Of a DNA stretch of 64,000 nucleotides, positions 9,160 to 21,000 are shown piece after piece. The translations under genes were made by a program, and so were the position numbers. This DNA is from Thereva unica (Eukaryota > Arthropoda > Insecta > Diptera > Therevidae): NCBI GenBank assembly GCA_949987705.1, contig CATLJY010000199.1:1-64000 (forward strand), in the 5' to 3' direction. The notes beneath the pieces are model-generated. The model saw only the letters and a list, made by a program, of their open reading frames with translations, ran no database searches and was not told the origin of the DNA. The first letter of the stretch is position 1; every line of letters begins with the position of its first letter.

Positions 9160-11899
9160 GTGTAGGGAGCTGGAGAAACTGAAGAAAGAGGTCAGAAAGG
9201 CTTTCAACCAAGCGATGAGGTGCAATGACCCGGTTGCCTGGGAGAATTACAAAGCCAAGAAAAGAGAAATGAAACAAACTCTGCGACGACGGAAAAGGGA
9301 GTCGTGGAGGAACTTCTGCTCGAGCATGGAGAGCATATCTGAGGCCAGCAGACTTCAGAAAATGATCTCCAGGGACCCGGTCTCCAAAGTCGGACTCGTT
9401 CGTGACCCGTCGGGGAGGATGACGGAGACGCTGGAGGAAACCAACAAGATCCTGATGGAAGTTCACTTTCCTGGCAGCTATGTCTCGGGTAAATCTTGGA
9501 CTATTCGTAACAGAATGGCTACAAGGATGAACCGAGAGGAGGCTAACAGGGTGGTGACGGAGGAAGGGGTGAGACGTGCAATAGACACATTCTCTCCCTT
9601 CAAGACATCGGGGCGTGACGGAATATTCCCTGCGCTGCTTCAATGGGGCAAAGATGTCATTGCACCCAGGCTTAGGGGAATATTCGTTACCTGTCTAGCA
9701 ACAGGATACATTCCGGCGGTGTGGAGGGAAACCAAAGTGGTATTTCTCCCTAAGCCAGGCAAGAAGGACTACACCGAGGCGAAGTCCTCCAGGCCAGTCA
9801 GCCTAACATCCTTTCTGTTGAAAACAATGGAAAGAGTGGTGGCAGACCACCTGGAGAGTACTATGCTAAGGAGGCACCCTTTAAGTAGAAGCCAGCACGC
9901 TTACCAGGCTGGCAGATCTACAGAAACGGCACTTCACCAACTGGTGCGAGTAGCCGAGGGGGAACTGTATACCGGAGGCATAGCGATGGCCGTTATTATG
10001 GACATCGAAGGCGCCTTCGACAAGATACAGTTCAACAAACTCAAAGACGCTCTGGTGAGGCGAGAGGTCAGCCCTATGATTGTAAGGTGGGTGGACAGCA
10101 TGCTGAAAAACAGAGCGGTAAGGATTCAGACAGGAGACTCGCGGCTTCGAGGGAGGGTCAGCAAGGGATGCCCACAGGGCGGGGTGCTATCGCCCCTCCT
10201 GTGGAACATCACTGTGGACACTCTGCTCAGGCGGCTAGAGGAAATGGGCGTGCATACCGTTGGGTATGCAGATGATGTAGCGATTGTGGCACGTGGCAAG
10301 TTTATGAGCACTACGGCAGATATCATGAGGAATGCACTCCAAGTGGTTGAGCAGTGGTGTACGGAACAGGGCCTCACCATAAATGCTAATAAGACAGACG
10401 CGATAATCTTCACTAGGAAGATTAAAGATCTGGATTTTCAGCCCCTCATGCTTTTTGGATCGAGGATCAAGGTGTCTGGGATGGTCAAGTATCTGGGTGT
10501 ATACTTGGACTCGCGACTAACCTGGAAATACCACGTTGAAGAGAAGATTAAGAAGGCGACAAGGGTGCTTCACCAGTGCAGAAGAGTATGTGGACTAAGG
10601 TGGGGTATCTCACCGAGGTTAGCATACTGGACATATACCATGATGGTGAGACCCATCATAACTTATGCCTCGGTGGTCTGGTGGACTAAAGCCACACAGA
10701 AAACCGTCAAGAGGCATTTGGACAAGGTGCAAAGAATGGCCTGCGTAGGTGTGAGCGGTGCTTTCCGCACCACACCCGCCGCGGCATTGGAGGCGCTGTT
10801 AGGGCTGCTGCCGTTAGACCTCCAGGTGATGAAGACTGCGGCAGCCTCAGCGATTCGGATGAGACGGGATGCCGCATGGCAGGCGTCAGGAACCTTATAT
10901 GGGCACATGAAGATCCTGGATCGCATTAAAGGGATTAGGGAGCTCATGATGCCCATGGAAGGGATCACAAAAATGAGGGTGACCGAAAGGTATCATAAAA
11001 CCCTCATAGGGAACGGAACGCTCCCCGAAGGGAGACCGGAAGACATATATATCTTCACGGACGGATCCAAGATTGACGGCAGAGCAGGTGCGGGAGTCTT
11101 CTCGGAGGACTTAAATCTGACCTGCTCGCTGGCTTTGGGGAATTACACCTCAGTCTACCAGGCGGAAATGCTTGCTCTGCTGCACGCGCTGGATCACATA
11201 AATGAGGGTCAGGTGCAGGGAAGAAGTATCCTTATAGCACTGGACAATCAGGCTGTGATTAAGCGCATGAACCAGACAGAGATTAATGCGTCTCTGGCGT
11301 TGGAATGTGTCCAAAAACTGAACAGGTGTGCGCAACAAAACAACGTGACGCTAGCTTGGGTTAGAGGACATACAGGCATCGATGGGAACGAAAAGGCTGA
11401 CAACCTGGCAAAACAGGGGTCAACCTCGGAATTCTGGGGACCGGAGCCATACTCTGCCATTGGCAGAGGGTTGGTAAGGAACTACATCGAGAAATGGGTC
11501 GCTGAGGAACACCGGAGACGGTGGGACGCTATGACCACGTGTAGGCAGGCTAAGATGGTGCTTACGCTGCCGATTACCGCAGCCAGAAGAAGGATCCTGC
11601 ATATGCAAAGGAGAACCCTCAGATGGTTGGTGGCACTGATTACAGGACACGGATGTTTCAGGTATCACCTAAAAAGAATGGGAATTCTGGAGGATGACAC
11701 CTGTCGGATGTGCCTGGAGGAACCTGAGACGGCCACACACATAGTGTGTCACTGTCCGGCGGTGGCGAGGAAAAGGGATGCCATAACTGGACTCCAGTGG
11801 ATGGAGGACATGAGGCAGACTCCCTTCAATCAGCTGCTTGCGATAACTAGGGGAGTCGAAGTAAGGGAGCAATGGGACAACCCACTGCAACCCCAATAA
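9160..11899 (+). pseudogene. LOA-like ORF2: RT, RNase H, zinc motif (open, 5' truncated)
   Basis: An uninterrupted frame of 913 codons ends at TAA 11897-11899. There is no ATG at its left edge because the element is truncated there. The RT has GRDGIFPALLQ, SLTSFLLKTMERV, AYQAGRSTETALHQ, MDIEGAFDK, GCPQGGVLSPLLW and the catalytic GYADD around residues 369-373. RNase H follows: FTDGSKID near 634, YQAEMLALL, ALDNQAV and WVRGHTGIDGNEKAD. A Cys-His motif, CRMCLEEPETATHIVCHC, begins near residue 849. The open frame indicates a young copy even though truncation prevents autonomous activity. Confidence 0.85.
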
Positions 11900-11976
11900 G
11901 ATGACTCTAGGCAGAGGGACGAAAAGGGACCCGCAAATAGTGGTCTGATTCGGTATCCCTCGAAAATCTATATATA
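9160..11976 (+). mobile_element. LOA-like LINE 'A', copy 1 (5' truncated)
   Basis: A 2,817-bp insertion in the errantivirus pol gene is flanked by the 14-bp target duplication TATTGACTTTCCTT at 9146-9159 and 11977-11990. ORF1, the endonuclease and the start of ORF2 are lost by 5' truncation, the usual outcome of target-primed reverse transcription. The 3' end is ...CTCGAAAATC followed by a short TA repeat instead of poly(A). A second copy with the same 3' end and TA tail lies at 62454-64000. Assignment to LOA/Lian within the I superfamily rests on the RT plus RNase H plus terminal zinc motif. Confidence 0.9.
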
Positions 11977-11990
11977 TATTGACTTTCCTT

Positions 11991-13140
11991 TCTTCAGACA
12001 TTCGGTTGGTGGTTTTGTCAGCCTTGCGAAGTCTTTTATAAATTTTCGGTAATAACCTACCAGTCCAAGAAAAGACTTGATTTCCTTCTGAGTTCTGGGA
12101 ATCGGAAAGTTTATTATAGCGGATATTTTGTTAGGGTTTGGTCTAACTCCCTGGCTAGTGATAAGATGTCCTAAGAAGGCGATTTCCTTATGTAGGAATT
12201 CCGATTTATCAAGTTGGACTTTAAGATTTGCTTCACGTAACTTGTTAAAGACTTTTCTTAAGCTTTCAAGGTGTTCTTGCAGGGATTTGGAGAATATGAT
12301 ACCTAATATCGTCGAGGTAGACAAGACATATTTTGCCTTGGAGATCTCTCAAAATATTGTCCATCACACGTTGAAAGGTGGAAGGCGCGTTCTTGAGACC
12401 AAATGGCATGCGGATATATTCAAAATGTCCTCCATCGACGGTGAATGCTGTCTTTTTTGCATCTTTAGGTTCCATTTCTATTTGATGGAAGCCGCTTTTC
12501 AGATCAAGGGTAGAAAAATACATGCATCCGCCTAGCTTGCCCAATATATCCGTGATATTGGGGAGTGGGTAGCGATCGCTTATAGTCTTCTCGTTGAGTT
12601 TTCTATAATCGATTACTAAACGCCATTTCTGTTTGCCACTGGCGTCCGTTTTCTTGGGCACAATCCAGATTGGCGAACTCCATGGGGAGAAACTTGGTTT
12701 GATGATAACTTGATCAAGCATTTCATCTATTTGCATATTTACTTCATTTTTGTGTATATGCGGATACCGGTTAGATTTTGTATAGATGGCTACCTCGTCT
12801 GTTGTAGGTATTGAGTGTTTGATGACATTAGTGAACGTTAAGTTCTGACCATCTTTATAGAAGATGTCATCGTATTCTCTGCAGACTTGAAGAATCGCTT
12901 TCTTTTCTTCAGAGTTAAGGTGGTCCGTCCGAATATTATTCACAACGTTGACGGTTGATTGTTCATAATAGGGTGAGTCTTGACAATGGGGATATTCGAA
13001 GTTGAAGTTGTTTATTTCGTGAATTTCTGTAGAAGAAATTCTGGTCACCTTTAGGGGTTGCTCTAAGAAGAGTAATTGCTCTTGGTTTGTTTGGTTAACT
13101 ACTTCCATAATGCTGTACCAATTGTCTGCTGAGTAAATGC
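11991..13140 (-). pseudogene. pol: Errantivirus reverse transcriptase, frameshifted
   Basis: The 12266-13108 frame contains HSIPTTDEVAIYTKSNRYP, SPWSSPIWIVPKK, WRLVIDYRKLNE, YPLPNITDIL, FSTLDLKSGFHQIEM, MPFGLKNAPSTFQR and the catalytic VYLDDI. A frameshift just after YLDD moves the thumb/connection region ([23 protein letters not shown]) into the 11968-12324 frame. The catalytic Asp pair is retained but the protein cannot be made in one piece. The coding continues, after the LOA-like insertion, as RNase H at 8766-9145. Confidence 0.85.
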
Positions 13141-13164
13141 CTTCGGGTATATAGAAACCTGGTT

Positions 13165-13640
13165 TTATTTCGGTGCACTTTGTGTAAATGTTACCGCTTT
13201 ATCAACAGGAAGTTCAACTATGAATTTAGAATTTGGTGGGACTAAATATTTTTGTGACATAAGATTTGGTTTGAATAAAAGTGGAATGACTGAATTTTCT
13301 GTTTCAAGGACTTTATATTTTAAGTTAACATTTGACTCGAGTTTTGTTAGAGCATCAAATCCTAGCAAACCATCGAAGTATCCATGGAATTTAAAGACTA
13401 AGAAGGTTAACTCGCCTGGTTGGTTAAATTCGAAAAAAGTTGGAATAGTGATTTTCTTATTTAGGGTATGTTTATTTAAAATGGTATTAATTACGATGGG
13501 GTTGGTTTCTACGAGATCTTCTTGTCGTACAAACTCTGGGCTTATGAAGGATGATGAGGAACCTGTACTACTAAGAATTTTAAATGTCTACCAAAAGGGG
13601 ATGATATGTTTGTGTATGGTAATATAGTTCCATGCTTGTT
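13165..13640 (-). pseudogene. pol: Errantivirus protease region, active site lost
   Basis: The minus strand reads SSTGSSSSFISPEFV where a gypsy-like aspartic protease has D-T-G/S-x-x-SFISPEF, so the catalytic Asp is replaced by Ser. Downstream are LTFLVFKFHGYFDG and LLGFDALTKLESNV, the ILG-D segment of the fold. The frame is broken between the two parts (one frame 13165-13368, another above). It precedes RT as expected. Confidence 0.65.
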
Positions 13641-13838
13641 AATATCTAAGTAGCCGATATGTCGATCGAGGCGGATAACTGAAAATTCTCGTCATCGATT
13701 TCAAAAACATTCTGCGGAGATTCTAGATATTGTTCTGGGGGATCCTGTATTAACTCAGTATCATAATATTGATCTAGATGTTGCTGATAATTATTGGAAG
13801 GTTCAGGGTCTTCTATGTTAACATTAAAAAGTTCTCTG

Positions 13839-14430
13839 TTAGCAGTTCTGGATGAAAAGTTGCTTGTTTTGCCTGAAGGGTTGGTTCCTTGAAAAGTTTT
13901 GTGATATGAGATTGATATTGAGATTGGTATTACCGGAGCTTGTATCCATTGGCTCAGGTCTTGGCAAGTTTGAATAATTTTGGTAATTTTGTCTTACAGG
14001 GGCCTGATTATAGTTCGCCGTTTTGAATGAGTTAATTTGCGATTTGGGCCGGAAAAAGTTTTGGTGTGGAGTATTTACTCTTTGTATGTTTGGGCTATAT
14101 GGAATATTTGTTTGCGGAGTATAGCGAAATGTTGGGTATGTTGGCACTATTTGTTTAAACGCTTGTGTAGTTTGTTAATTGTATGGAGTTGAGAAAAACT
14201 GTTGTCTGGATTTATTCTGTGAAGTTTTAAACTGCGGGGTTGATCTATGTGTAGAATTATCGTTCGAAAATCTATGAGAACCGTGATCATGTTTTGCGTA
14301 GAAGATGTTATGTTCTTTAATGCAATATGCGAATGCATTGGCTAATGTATTTGGCTTCATCGCACGTATGGTTGAACCTAGGGGTTCTTTAAGACCTATT
14401 AAAAACGCGTTAAGGAACATTTCCGTATAA
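13839..14430 (-). pseudogene. gag: Errantivirus gag fragment (middle and C-terminus)
   Basis: The 14175-14420 frame contains FLIGLKEPLGSTIRAMKPNTL and FAYCIKEHNI, the conserved end of the gypsy/17.6-type Gag core. The 13839-14147 frame is the Asn/Gln/Pro-rich C-terminal part with PRPEPMDTSSGN. A stop/frameshift separates them near 14150-14175. The N-terminal half of Gag is absent: upstream of 14430 the sequence is non-coding leader, so a deletion removed the gag start. Confidence 0.7.
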
Positions 14431-14848
14431 AGATTCCGTTTTTTTAATATTTGTAAAAGAAGGTTCCGCTCTGGACCTTTTATTTTTAGGCATTAAATGA
14501 TAATAAGGAAAATAAAATGATGATAAGGAAAATAAAGGAGATATTCAAATGTTGACTTACAGTAATCCAATCAGGATTTTGTGCATCTTCAAAGTTCTAG
14601 TAGATTCTTTGGTTTTTTCCTCCCACGATGTCCTTTCGTTGCTTCGACCGCCTGGTGTGGGTGTTGTCTTCAACAATGTTCCCTCGCTGGACCACAACCC
14701 TTTTTTTCCACTTAGAATGAATAGTCACTCTTATTTAATTCGCGTCACTTCATACAATCGGTTTTCCTTCGATTAAATTACCGATATACTTTCGGCGTGA
14801 TTAATTCGCGAATATATTACTTTAGCGGTGAAATAGGAAAAATCCGCA
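14431..14848. other. Leader-like region of the errantivirus element
   Basis: About 420 bases lie between the gag fragment and the primer-binding site. A short near-direct repeat, GATAATAAGGAAAATAAA, occurs twice near 14498-14536. No coding frame is supported. The position corresponds to the 5' leader of the element after deletion of gag N-terminal sequence. Confidence 0.5.
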
Positions 14849-14859
14849 CGACTGCGCCA
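14849..14859 (-). other. Primer-binding site complementary to tRNA-Ser
   Basis: The minus strand reads TGGCGCAGTCG, the complement of a serine tRNA 3' end (CGACTGCG plus CCA) and the primer site of 17.6/297/ZAM-type errantiviruses. It is followed, on the side where the 5' LTR should end, by ...TTAACT. It fixes the orientation and 5' boundary of the element. Confidence 0.8.
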
Positions 14860-15274
14860 GTTAAGTTTTTTTATTTGATTTTTATAAAAAAAAAAAAAAT
14901 AAAAATATTAAATCCAAATTTTAAACACCAAAAGAAAATATATTTTTATTATTATAGAATTTCACAGACTTTTAAAGAAACAACAATTATGTTAAATGAA
15001 TTTGGAAAATATGAATTTGAAAGAATCGAACCGGTCTAATTGAAAGCAAAACTGTAGTGAACATTAAATCAAGCATTAACTTATAAGAAGGTTACAATTG
15101 CAAAAAATGCTGACATAACAAAAATGAGTTCAAGAACCTGAGAGGTTTTTAAAGAGTTTAAAATCATGACATTGTGCAACGATATTAAATTACAAAGGAA
15201 ATCGTTCAGACTTATTTCTTAGAATTGATATTTAAAGAATTCCGCGTGTATACGGTTAATTGGGACATTATACA
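14860..15274. other. Possible 5' LTR remnant, then unassigned AT-rich DNA
   Basis: Sequence adjoining the primer site begins AGTTAAG on the plus strand (TTAACT on the minus), as expected for the inner end of an errantivirus LTR. No matching copy exists at the other end of the element, so the LTR extent cannot be defined. The rest is AT-rich with an A14 run near 14888 and no feature that I recognise. Confidence 0.35.
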
Positions 15275-15470
15275 TTAGGGCCATTGCACTGGACATGTAA
15301 CTCGCGCCTTGATCCGTGAAGATTGGCGTTTAACAGTTCGAATGTTGGCGTCGGAACTGGGTATGAACCGTGAAACAGTCAGACAAATTTTAACCGACGA
15401 TTTAGGGATGAGAAAGTTGTGCGCGAAGATGGTTCCAAGGAACCTTTCCGAGGAGCAAAAGCAGCATCGA
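15275..15470 (+). pseudogene. Mariner transposase N-terminal fragment
   Basis: The reading LIREDWRLTVRMLASELGM, then ETVRQILTDDLGMRKLCAKM and VPRNLSEEQKQHRK is the second helix-turn-helix and linker of a mariner-family transposase. Only this ~60-residue stretch remains; the first helix-turn-helix and the DDD catalytic domain are missing. At about 15468 it joins in frame to ORF1 of the adjacent LINE, giving a 137-codon open frame (15309-15722). Confidence 0.8.
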
Positions 15471-15662
15471 AAAAAATCTATAGACCTCGGGACAGTTCGT
15501 TGTAGAAGGGTTAGCAAGGTTTCTAAGCCAGTTGCATATTTTATTTTGTCTGCACCGCCTGCTACTACCGAGATTCTTTTAGACCCTTGTTTCTGGCCTG
15601 CTGGGGCTCTTACCAATCTCATCATGCAAACGTTTCAACTTCAACTTCGGGTGCTACTCAGA

Positions 15663-17954
15663 TATCAAAAAACTCGAGACGCTTTCGCTCTACTACCAGA
15701 ATGTAAGGGGGACCAGGTCTAAAACTAAAGATATCCTTCAGGCATCGATTGCTAGTGTCCTAGATGTCATAGCATTCTCTGAAACCTGGCTCTATGTGGG
15801 CATTCTCAATGCTGAACTTTTCGATTCCTCCTACCAAATCTTTCGGAGGGACCGTCACACTGACTCGGAAGCTCGTGGGGGTGGCGTACTTGTTGCTTGT
15901 AGAAGCCATCTTAATTGCACCCCAATTTCGCTTCCTAGCTTCTCTAACCACCTTGACGTCGAGCTTGTTGCTCTTAAAATCTCCCTTTCTAAAATGAATC
16001 TCTTCCTGCTGTGCTGCTATATCCCACCAGATATGTTAAGTACACTTGACGATGGAGGTAATAACCTCTATGATATTCTCATCTTTTGTGTTGACCACAT
16101 TCTGACCTTGATGAACACTAATGATGAGCTACTTCTTCTAGGCGATTTCAATTTACCCAATATCCAGTGGGTATATGTTGACGATGACGATAACTACCTT
16201 CCTGAAGGCAGCCTTAATTCTAAGGAATCGCGATTTCTCGATTCCTTATTCTCACTTGGCTTGAGTCAAATGAGCGGTGTGACTAATGTATTAGGAAGGC
16301 AGTTGGATCTTATATTCTTTACTGACTCAGTCAACATGACTGTTGAACCCAGTCCAATAGTCATGTCCACAGTTGACAATCACCACCCTCCTATGTTGCT
16401 CAATTACTGTTTCAATTCAGTTAATACTCCTTATCCGGAGGGGGTAACCTATTCCTTTAACTTTAAAAAGGCTAACTTTAATGAGCTGTCATCTAAACTT
16501 GCCATGGTTGATTTCAACAACTTGCTTTCCGCAAACGAGTTGGATGTCGATGTAGCACGGCTTTATGGCGTACTATACGAAGCCCTCGTTTCTTGCGTTC
16601 CCTACGAGCCTCAAAAATTAGCCAGTTCTTCTCCTCCTTGGTTCAATAGTGAACTCAAGCATTTGAAAAATCGAAAGAATAGGCTTTGGAAAACTTATTT
16701 AAAGAGAAAGGACTCTCCGAGTCTCAATTCATTTATCATTTGCTATAACCAATTTCGTTCACTCTCTTTTACTCTGTATCGTGAATATCTCAGCAGTATG
16801 AGTAAATACTTCACTACTGATTCCAGAAACTTCTTCAAATTTATCAACTCGAAGAAAAAAGTTGATAATTATCCTAATACTATGCAGCACAAGAACTGGT
16901 CTAGCTGTGAGTCGCCCGCGATTTGCAACATGTTTGCGTCATTCTTTCATCAATCTTTCTCATCTCATTATTCCCAACCGAGAGGCTCATTTTTTACCTC
17001 TCTCAATTACTATATTGGCGATCTTCCATTTGACTTTTCTCCTGGCCCCGACGGTATTCCTCCTGCTGTCCTTAAGGCCTGTGTGGAGGTTCTCCAGTTT
17101 CCACTGAAAATCCTTTTTCTAAAATCCCTGGATAAAGGGTACTTCCCCACTCTGTGGAAGAATTCGTTCATAATTCTTATTCACAAAAGTGGTTGCAAGA
17201 GTGAAATATCGAATTACAGGCCAGTTGCTAAGTTGTCTGCTATACCCATACTTTTTGAATCAATTATCTATTCTACACTCGTTCCTATCTGCAAGAGGCT
17301 GGTTTCAACGAATCAACATAGTTTTCTTGCAGCTCGTTCCACAACCACCAATCTTCTAGAGTTCACTGCTCATGCTGTCGAAGGCTTCGTTTCCGGTTGT
17401 CAAACTGATAGTGTTTTCACTGATTTTAGTAAGGCATTCGAAAAGCTCTCCCATTCCATTATTATTCTGAAATTAAGAATGTTAGGCTTTCCGCAAGCCC
17501 TTCTAGTATGGTTCCAGTCCTACTTAACTGACCGGACCTACCAAGTTCTTTTTCGTGGATCCAAATCAGAATCCATTGAAGCGACATCCGGTGTCCCTCA
17601 AGGAAGTAATCTTGGCCCTCTCCTCTTTATCTTATCAATTGATGACATTGTTCCCTTACTAAGACACTGTAGAATATTGATTTACGCTGATGACATCAAA
17701 TTGTATCGGCACATAAAGAGTATGGAGGATTGCAAACTTCTGCAGATTGACCTTGATACCTCTTACTCTTGGTGTGTTGACAACAACCTGGTTCTTAATA
17801 TTGGTAAATGTGAAGTCATGACATGATCCTATAATTTTTAACTACACCTTTTCTGATGAGGGTATCCCTCGTGTTAATTTAGTTAAAGATCTCGGGATTA
17901 GATTTGATACTAAGCTGGATTTCTCCACTCACATCAACTATATCTCATCCAGAT
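15663..17954 (+). pseudogene. CR1-like ORF2, 5' part: endonuclease and RT
   Basis: The ORF2 frame opens with LETLSLYYQNVRG (about 15670) and contains endonuclease motifs VIAFSETWL, GGGVLVACRSH, LLLGDFNLPNIQW and a retained His in DNHHPPML. RT motifs are FSPGPDGIPPAVLK, ISNYRPVAKLS, RSTTTNLLEFT, TDFSKAFEKLSHS, SGVPQGSNLGPLLF and YADDIKLY. The frame ends at TGA 17824-17826 because 13 bases are missing relative to the complete copy; homology continues in another frame to the LOA insertion. A segment before the RT palm is deleted. Around 11% of residues differ by eye from the complete copy. Confidence 0.85.
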
Positions 17955-18039
17955 GTAATTTTTATTATTACAAGGAATGAGGGGGCAACCCATATGGTGA
18001 ACACTGCGGCCAAGTTAGGCCTATTGTGTACGTACCCCA

Positions 18040-21000
18040 CTAGCGGAACAGACTATCGGCCTTCCGAATGAAGGCAAGAAGGTCTTTAGTTGATGAAGAC
18101 CGGACTTGGGCAGGGCTCAAGAACTCTCTGATAAACGTTCTTCTTCTTAGCCAGATCAGAGCAGGACATTCACAAAAAATATGTGTGGAAGTTTCATCGC
18201 CTTCCAAGCAGAGTCGGCATTCTGTCTCTTGAGACAGTCCTAGGTTGTGGAGGTGGTACCGCAGTCCTACATGGCCAGTGAGATAGCCCACCAGCAGCCT
18301 TAGGTCTGCTCTGTTTAGAGTAATAGTGCCCCTAAAGGCAAAGGGTCTTATAAGATCTTTAGCCTGTCTAAGACCTGGGACTGACTCCCAATAGGCTAGG
18401 TTTATTTTCTTAATCCACTCTTCTATCAAGGACTTGGACGTGGACCAAGAGATGCCACAGAAGGGTTCTGGACCCTGGAACAAAGTCTCAGACCCCTCCC
18501 TCGCGAGGCTGTCTGCAGCCTCATTTCCCTCGATACCCCCAGTGTCCGGGGACCCAGCAGAGCGAGACCTCGTTTCTTCTGGTCAGGCTCTGGAGTACGT
18601 CAAAACACCCTGCTACTATTTTGGAAGAAAACTTCCACGTTGAGAGTGCCTTGATGGCAGCTTGGCTGTCAGAAAAGATTTTAATGTTGGCGCCTTTCAG
18701 ACCTTTCTCAAGGTTGAGCCTAGCGCAGGTCGCAATGGCATGTATTTCAGTCTGGAAAACAGAGGGCCACTTACCCATTGCAATCGAGACCTTGGAGTTG
18801 GGTCCTGCGACACCAGCCCTTGTACCATGTTCCATCTTTGACCCGTCAATAAACCAGTGGAGATGGTTTGGATCCCTAGGAAGAATAATTTCCTCCCACT
18901 CAGAGCGATCCGGGATAATTGCTTTGAATTTCCTTTGGAATCGCAGTTGACTAACCATATGGTCGGATACGCGGCAGATGGAAATGCTTGGGATATTTTT
19001 AAGGATATCCATGTGTCCTTTGACCGTATGGGGCCAGTTGGATGAGATCTGAAGTCTCAAGGCACTTATGGCGGCGGATTTCCATATGAAGAGATGCAAA
19101 GGGGTCAATCCAATGATTGCTTCCATTGCAGCTGTGGGGCAGGTCCGCATAGCTCCGGTAATGGAGAGGCAAGCAAGCCGTTGCAGCTTGCTGCACTTGA
19201 GGATCGACGTAACCTGTTTAGTCTTGGGCCACCAAACTATAGCAGCATAAGTGACAACAGGTTTAACGATCGTATTGTACATCCAGTACATCATTTGTGG
19301 TGTAACACCCCATGTCCTACCCAGAAGCCTTTTGCAGGCCCATATGGCCCTTGTGGCTTTGCTGATGACATAGTCAAGCTGAGCGTTCCAGTTCAGCCTC
19401 TTGTCTAAATTTACTCCCAAATATTTGACTGAGTCTGAGTACTCAACTGTGGTATTCTGGATACAGATAGGACCTAGGTCCACTTTGTAGCGTTTGGAAA
19501 AAAGTACCAGGACAGCCTTATTTGGGTTGATTGACAGACCCTCCTTGGTACACCATCTTTGAACTTCTCGAAGTGCTGTTCTCATGACCTCTGTAATGGT
19601 CAAGGCAAACTTCCCAGAGACAATGATGGCAAGATCATCTGCATAACCGATGACATCGAAACCAGATTCAGATAGTTTGATCAAAAGTTCATCCACAACT
19701 AGTGACCAGAGTAACGGGGATAAGACTCCACCTTGAGGGCAACCCTTAATAGCCTTAACACTAATGGTGGAGACACCTAGGGTAGAAGAAATGTCACGAT
19801 CTGCAAGCATGGCATTTATCCACTCAATCGTGTGAGGATCCAGATTTCTGAGAGCCAGTGCTCTAGAGATGGAATCATAGCCAGTGTTATCGAAAGCACC
19901 TTCGATGTCAAGGAACGCGCATAAGGCAGTTTCCTTAGCGAGGAAGGCCTTTTCGATTTTACTGGCCAGGTGGTGTAAAGCAACCTCTGTTGATGTACCT
20001 TTAGAGTAAGCGAACTAGCAGCTATGTAGAGGGAGGGAGAGCTCCAGTTTGCACCTAATATGAAGGTCTAGCAGCCTTTCCATTATTTTCAAAAGAAAAG
20101 AGGTTAAGCTGATAGGTCTGTACGATTTAGGCAGCTCGAGTGGTCTGTTGCCATGTTTCGGGATAAAAACCACCACGACTTTCCTCCAGATGGTTGGAAT
20201 GTATCCCCAATTGAAGCTGGCTCTAAAGAGGCAGACCAGGTTGTTGAGGATCAGATCGAGGCCCTTCTGAAGAAGTGCCGGAAAAATTCCGTCTCCTCCG
20301 GGTGACTTATAGGGTTGAAAAGAGGCCACTGCCCATTTAACCTTGTCACAGTCGAAGATATTCCCTGAAAGACTGCGGGAATAGCGGTCTGGGATGGTCC
20401 TATGACTACACCCAGGATCCAATGGATAAGCGGTCTGGAGGATTGACCCTGGAAAGTGCTCTATGAGCAGGCACCTTAAAGTTTCCTCATGGTTAGAGGT
20501 GTAGGAGCCATCCTCCTTTTTGAGAAGGCCCGCTCCGTTTAAGGAGTCTTTGGAGAGTAGCTTTTGGAGTCTAGTCGCCTCTGGTAGAGTCTGAATGCTC
20601 TCACAGTGTTTCCGCCAGGCAATCATTTTGGAACGTCTCAACTCCTTATTTTAGGCTGTTAGGGTGAACCTATATTCATCCCAATACCCGGTGTGTTTTG
20701 CTCTATTGAACAATCTCCTAACGTCTCTACGCATTGCAGCTAACCTGTCATTCCACCAGGGCACCTTTCCCGATGACTGAAAGGAAGAGACAGTGTTGCT
20801 GTCATGGTAGGAAGAGATCAGCACGTCAGTAAGCTGCGTGGCCGCATTCTCCAGTTCATACACTGAGCTGAAAGAAGCCGCAAGCTGGTTTGATTTCGAG
20901 GCCACAAGCCCCTGAAACTTAGACCAGTTGGTTTTCTTAGGAACCAAAGAAGAGGCGCGGATATGTGGAAGGCCCACAATGTCAAATCTAATGTGCAGAT

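Larger units (their letters stand above)
2040..14862 (-). mobile_element. Degenerate errantivirus-like LTR element (composite)
   Basis: On the minus strand, from high to low coordinates, the pieces are primer-binding site (14849-14859), gag part, protease, reverse transcriptase, RNase H, integrase and env. This is the order of insect gypsy/17.6-type errantiviruses. The copy is dead: it has many frameshifts, loss of the gag N-terminus, loss of most of env, a deletion inside RNase H and changed catalytic residues. Three later insertions split it (3597-6850, 8019-8761, 9160-11976) and a 661-bp tandem duplication altered the integrase/env junction. No 3' LTR is recognisable below 2040, and only the inner edge of a 5' LTR may remain after 14860. 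Confidence 0.85.

Noticed and set aside
9158..9160. Start of the LOA-like ORF2 at 9158
   Set aside because: The codon is TTG within the target duplication; the element is 5' truncated and has no start codon here.
9104..9643. 179-codon minus-strand frame
   Set aside because: It is antisense to the LOA-like ORF2 and crosses its insertion boundary; no domain is recognisable.
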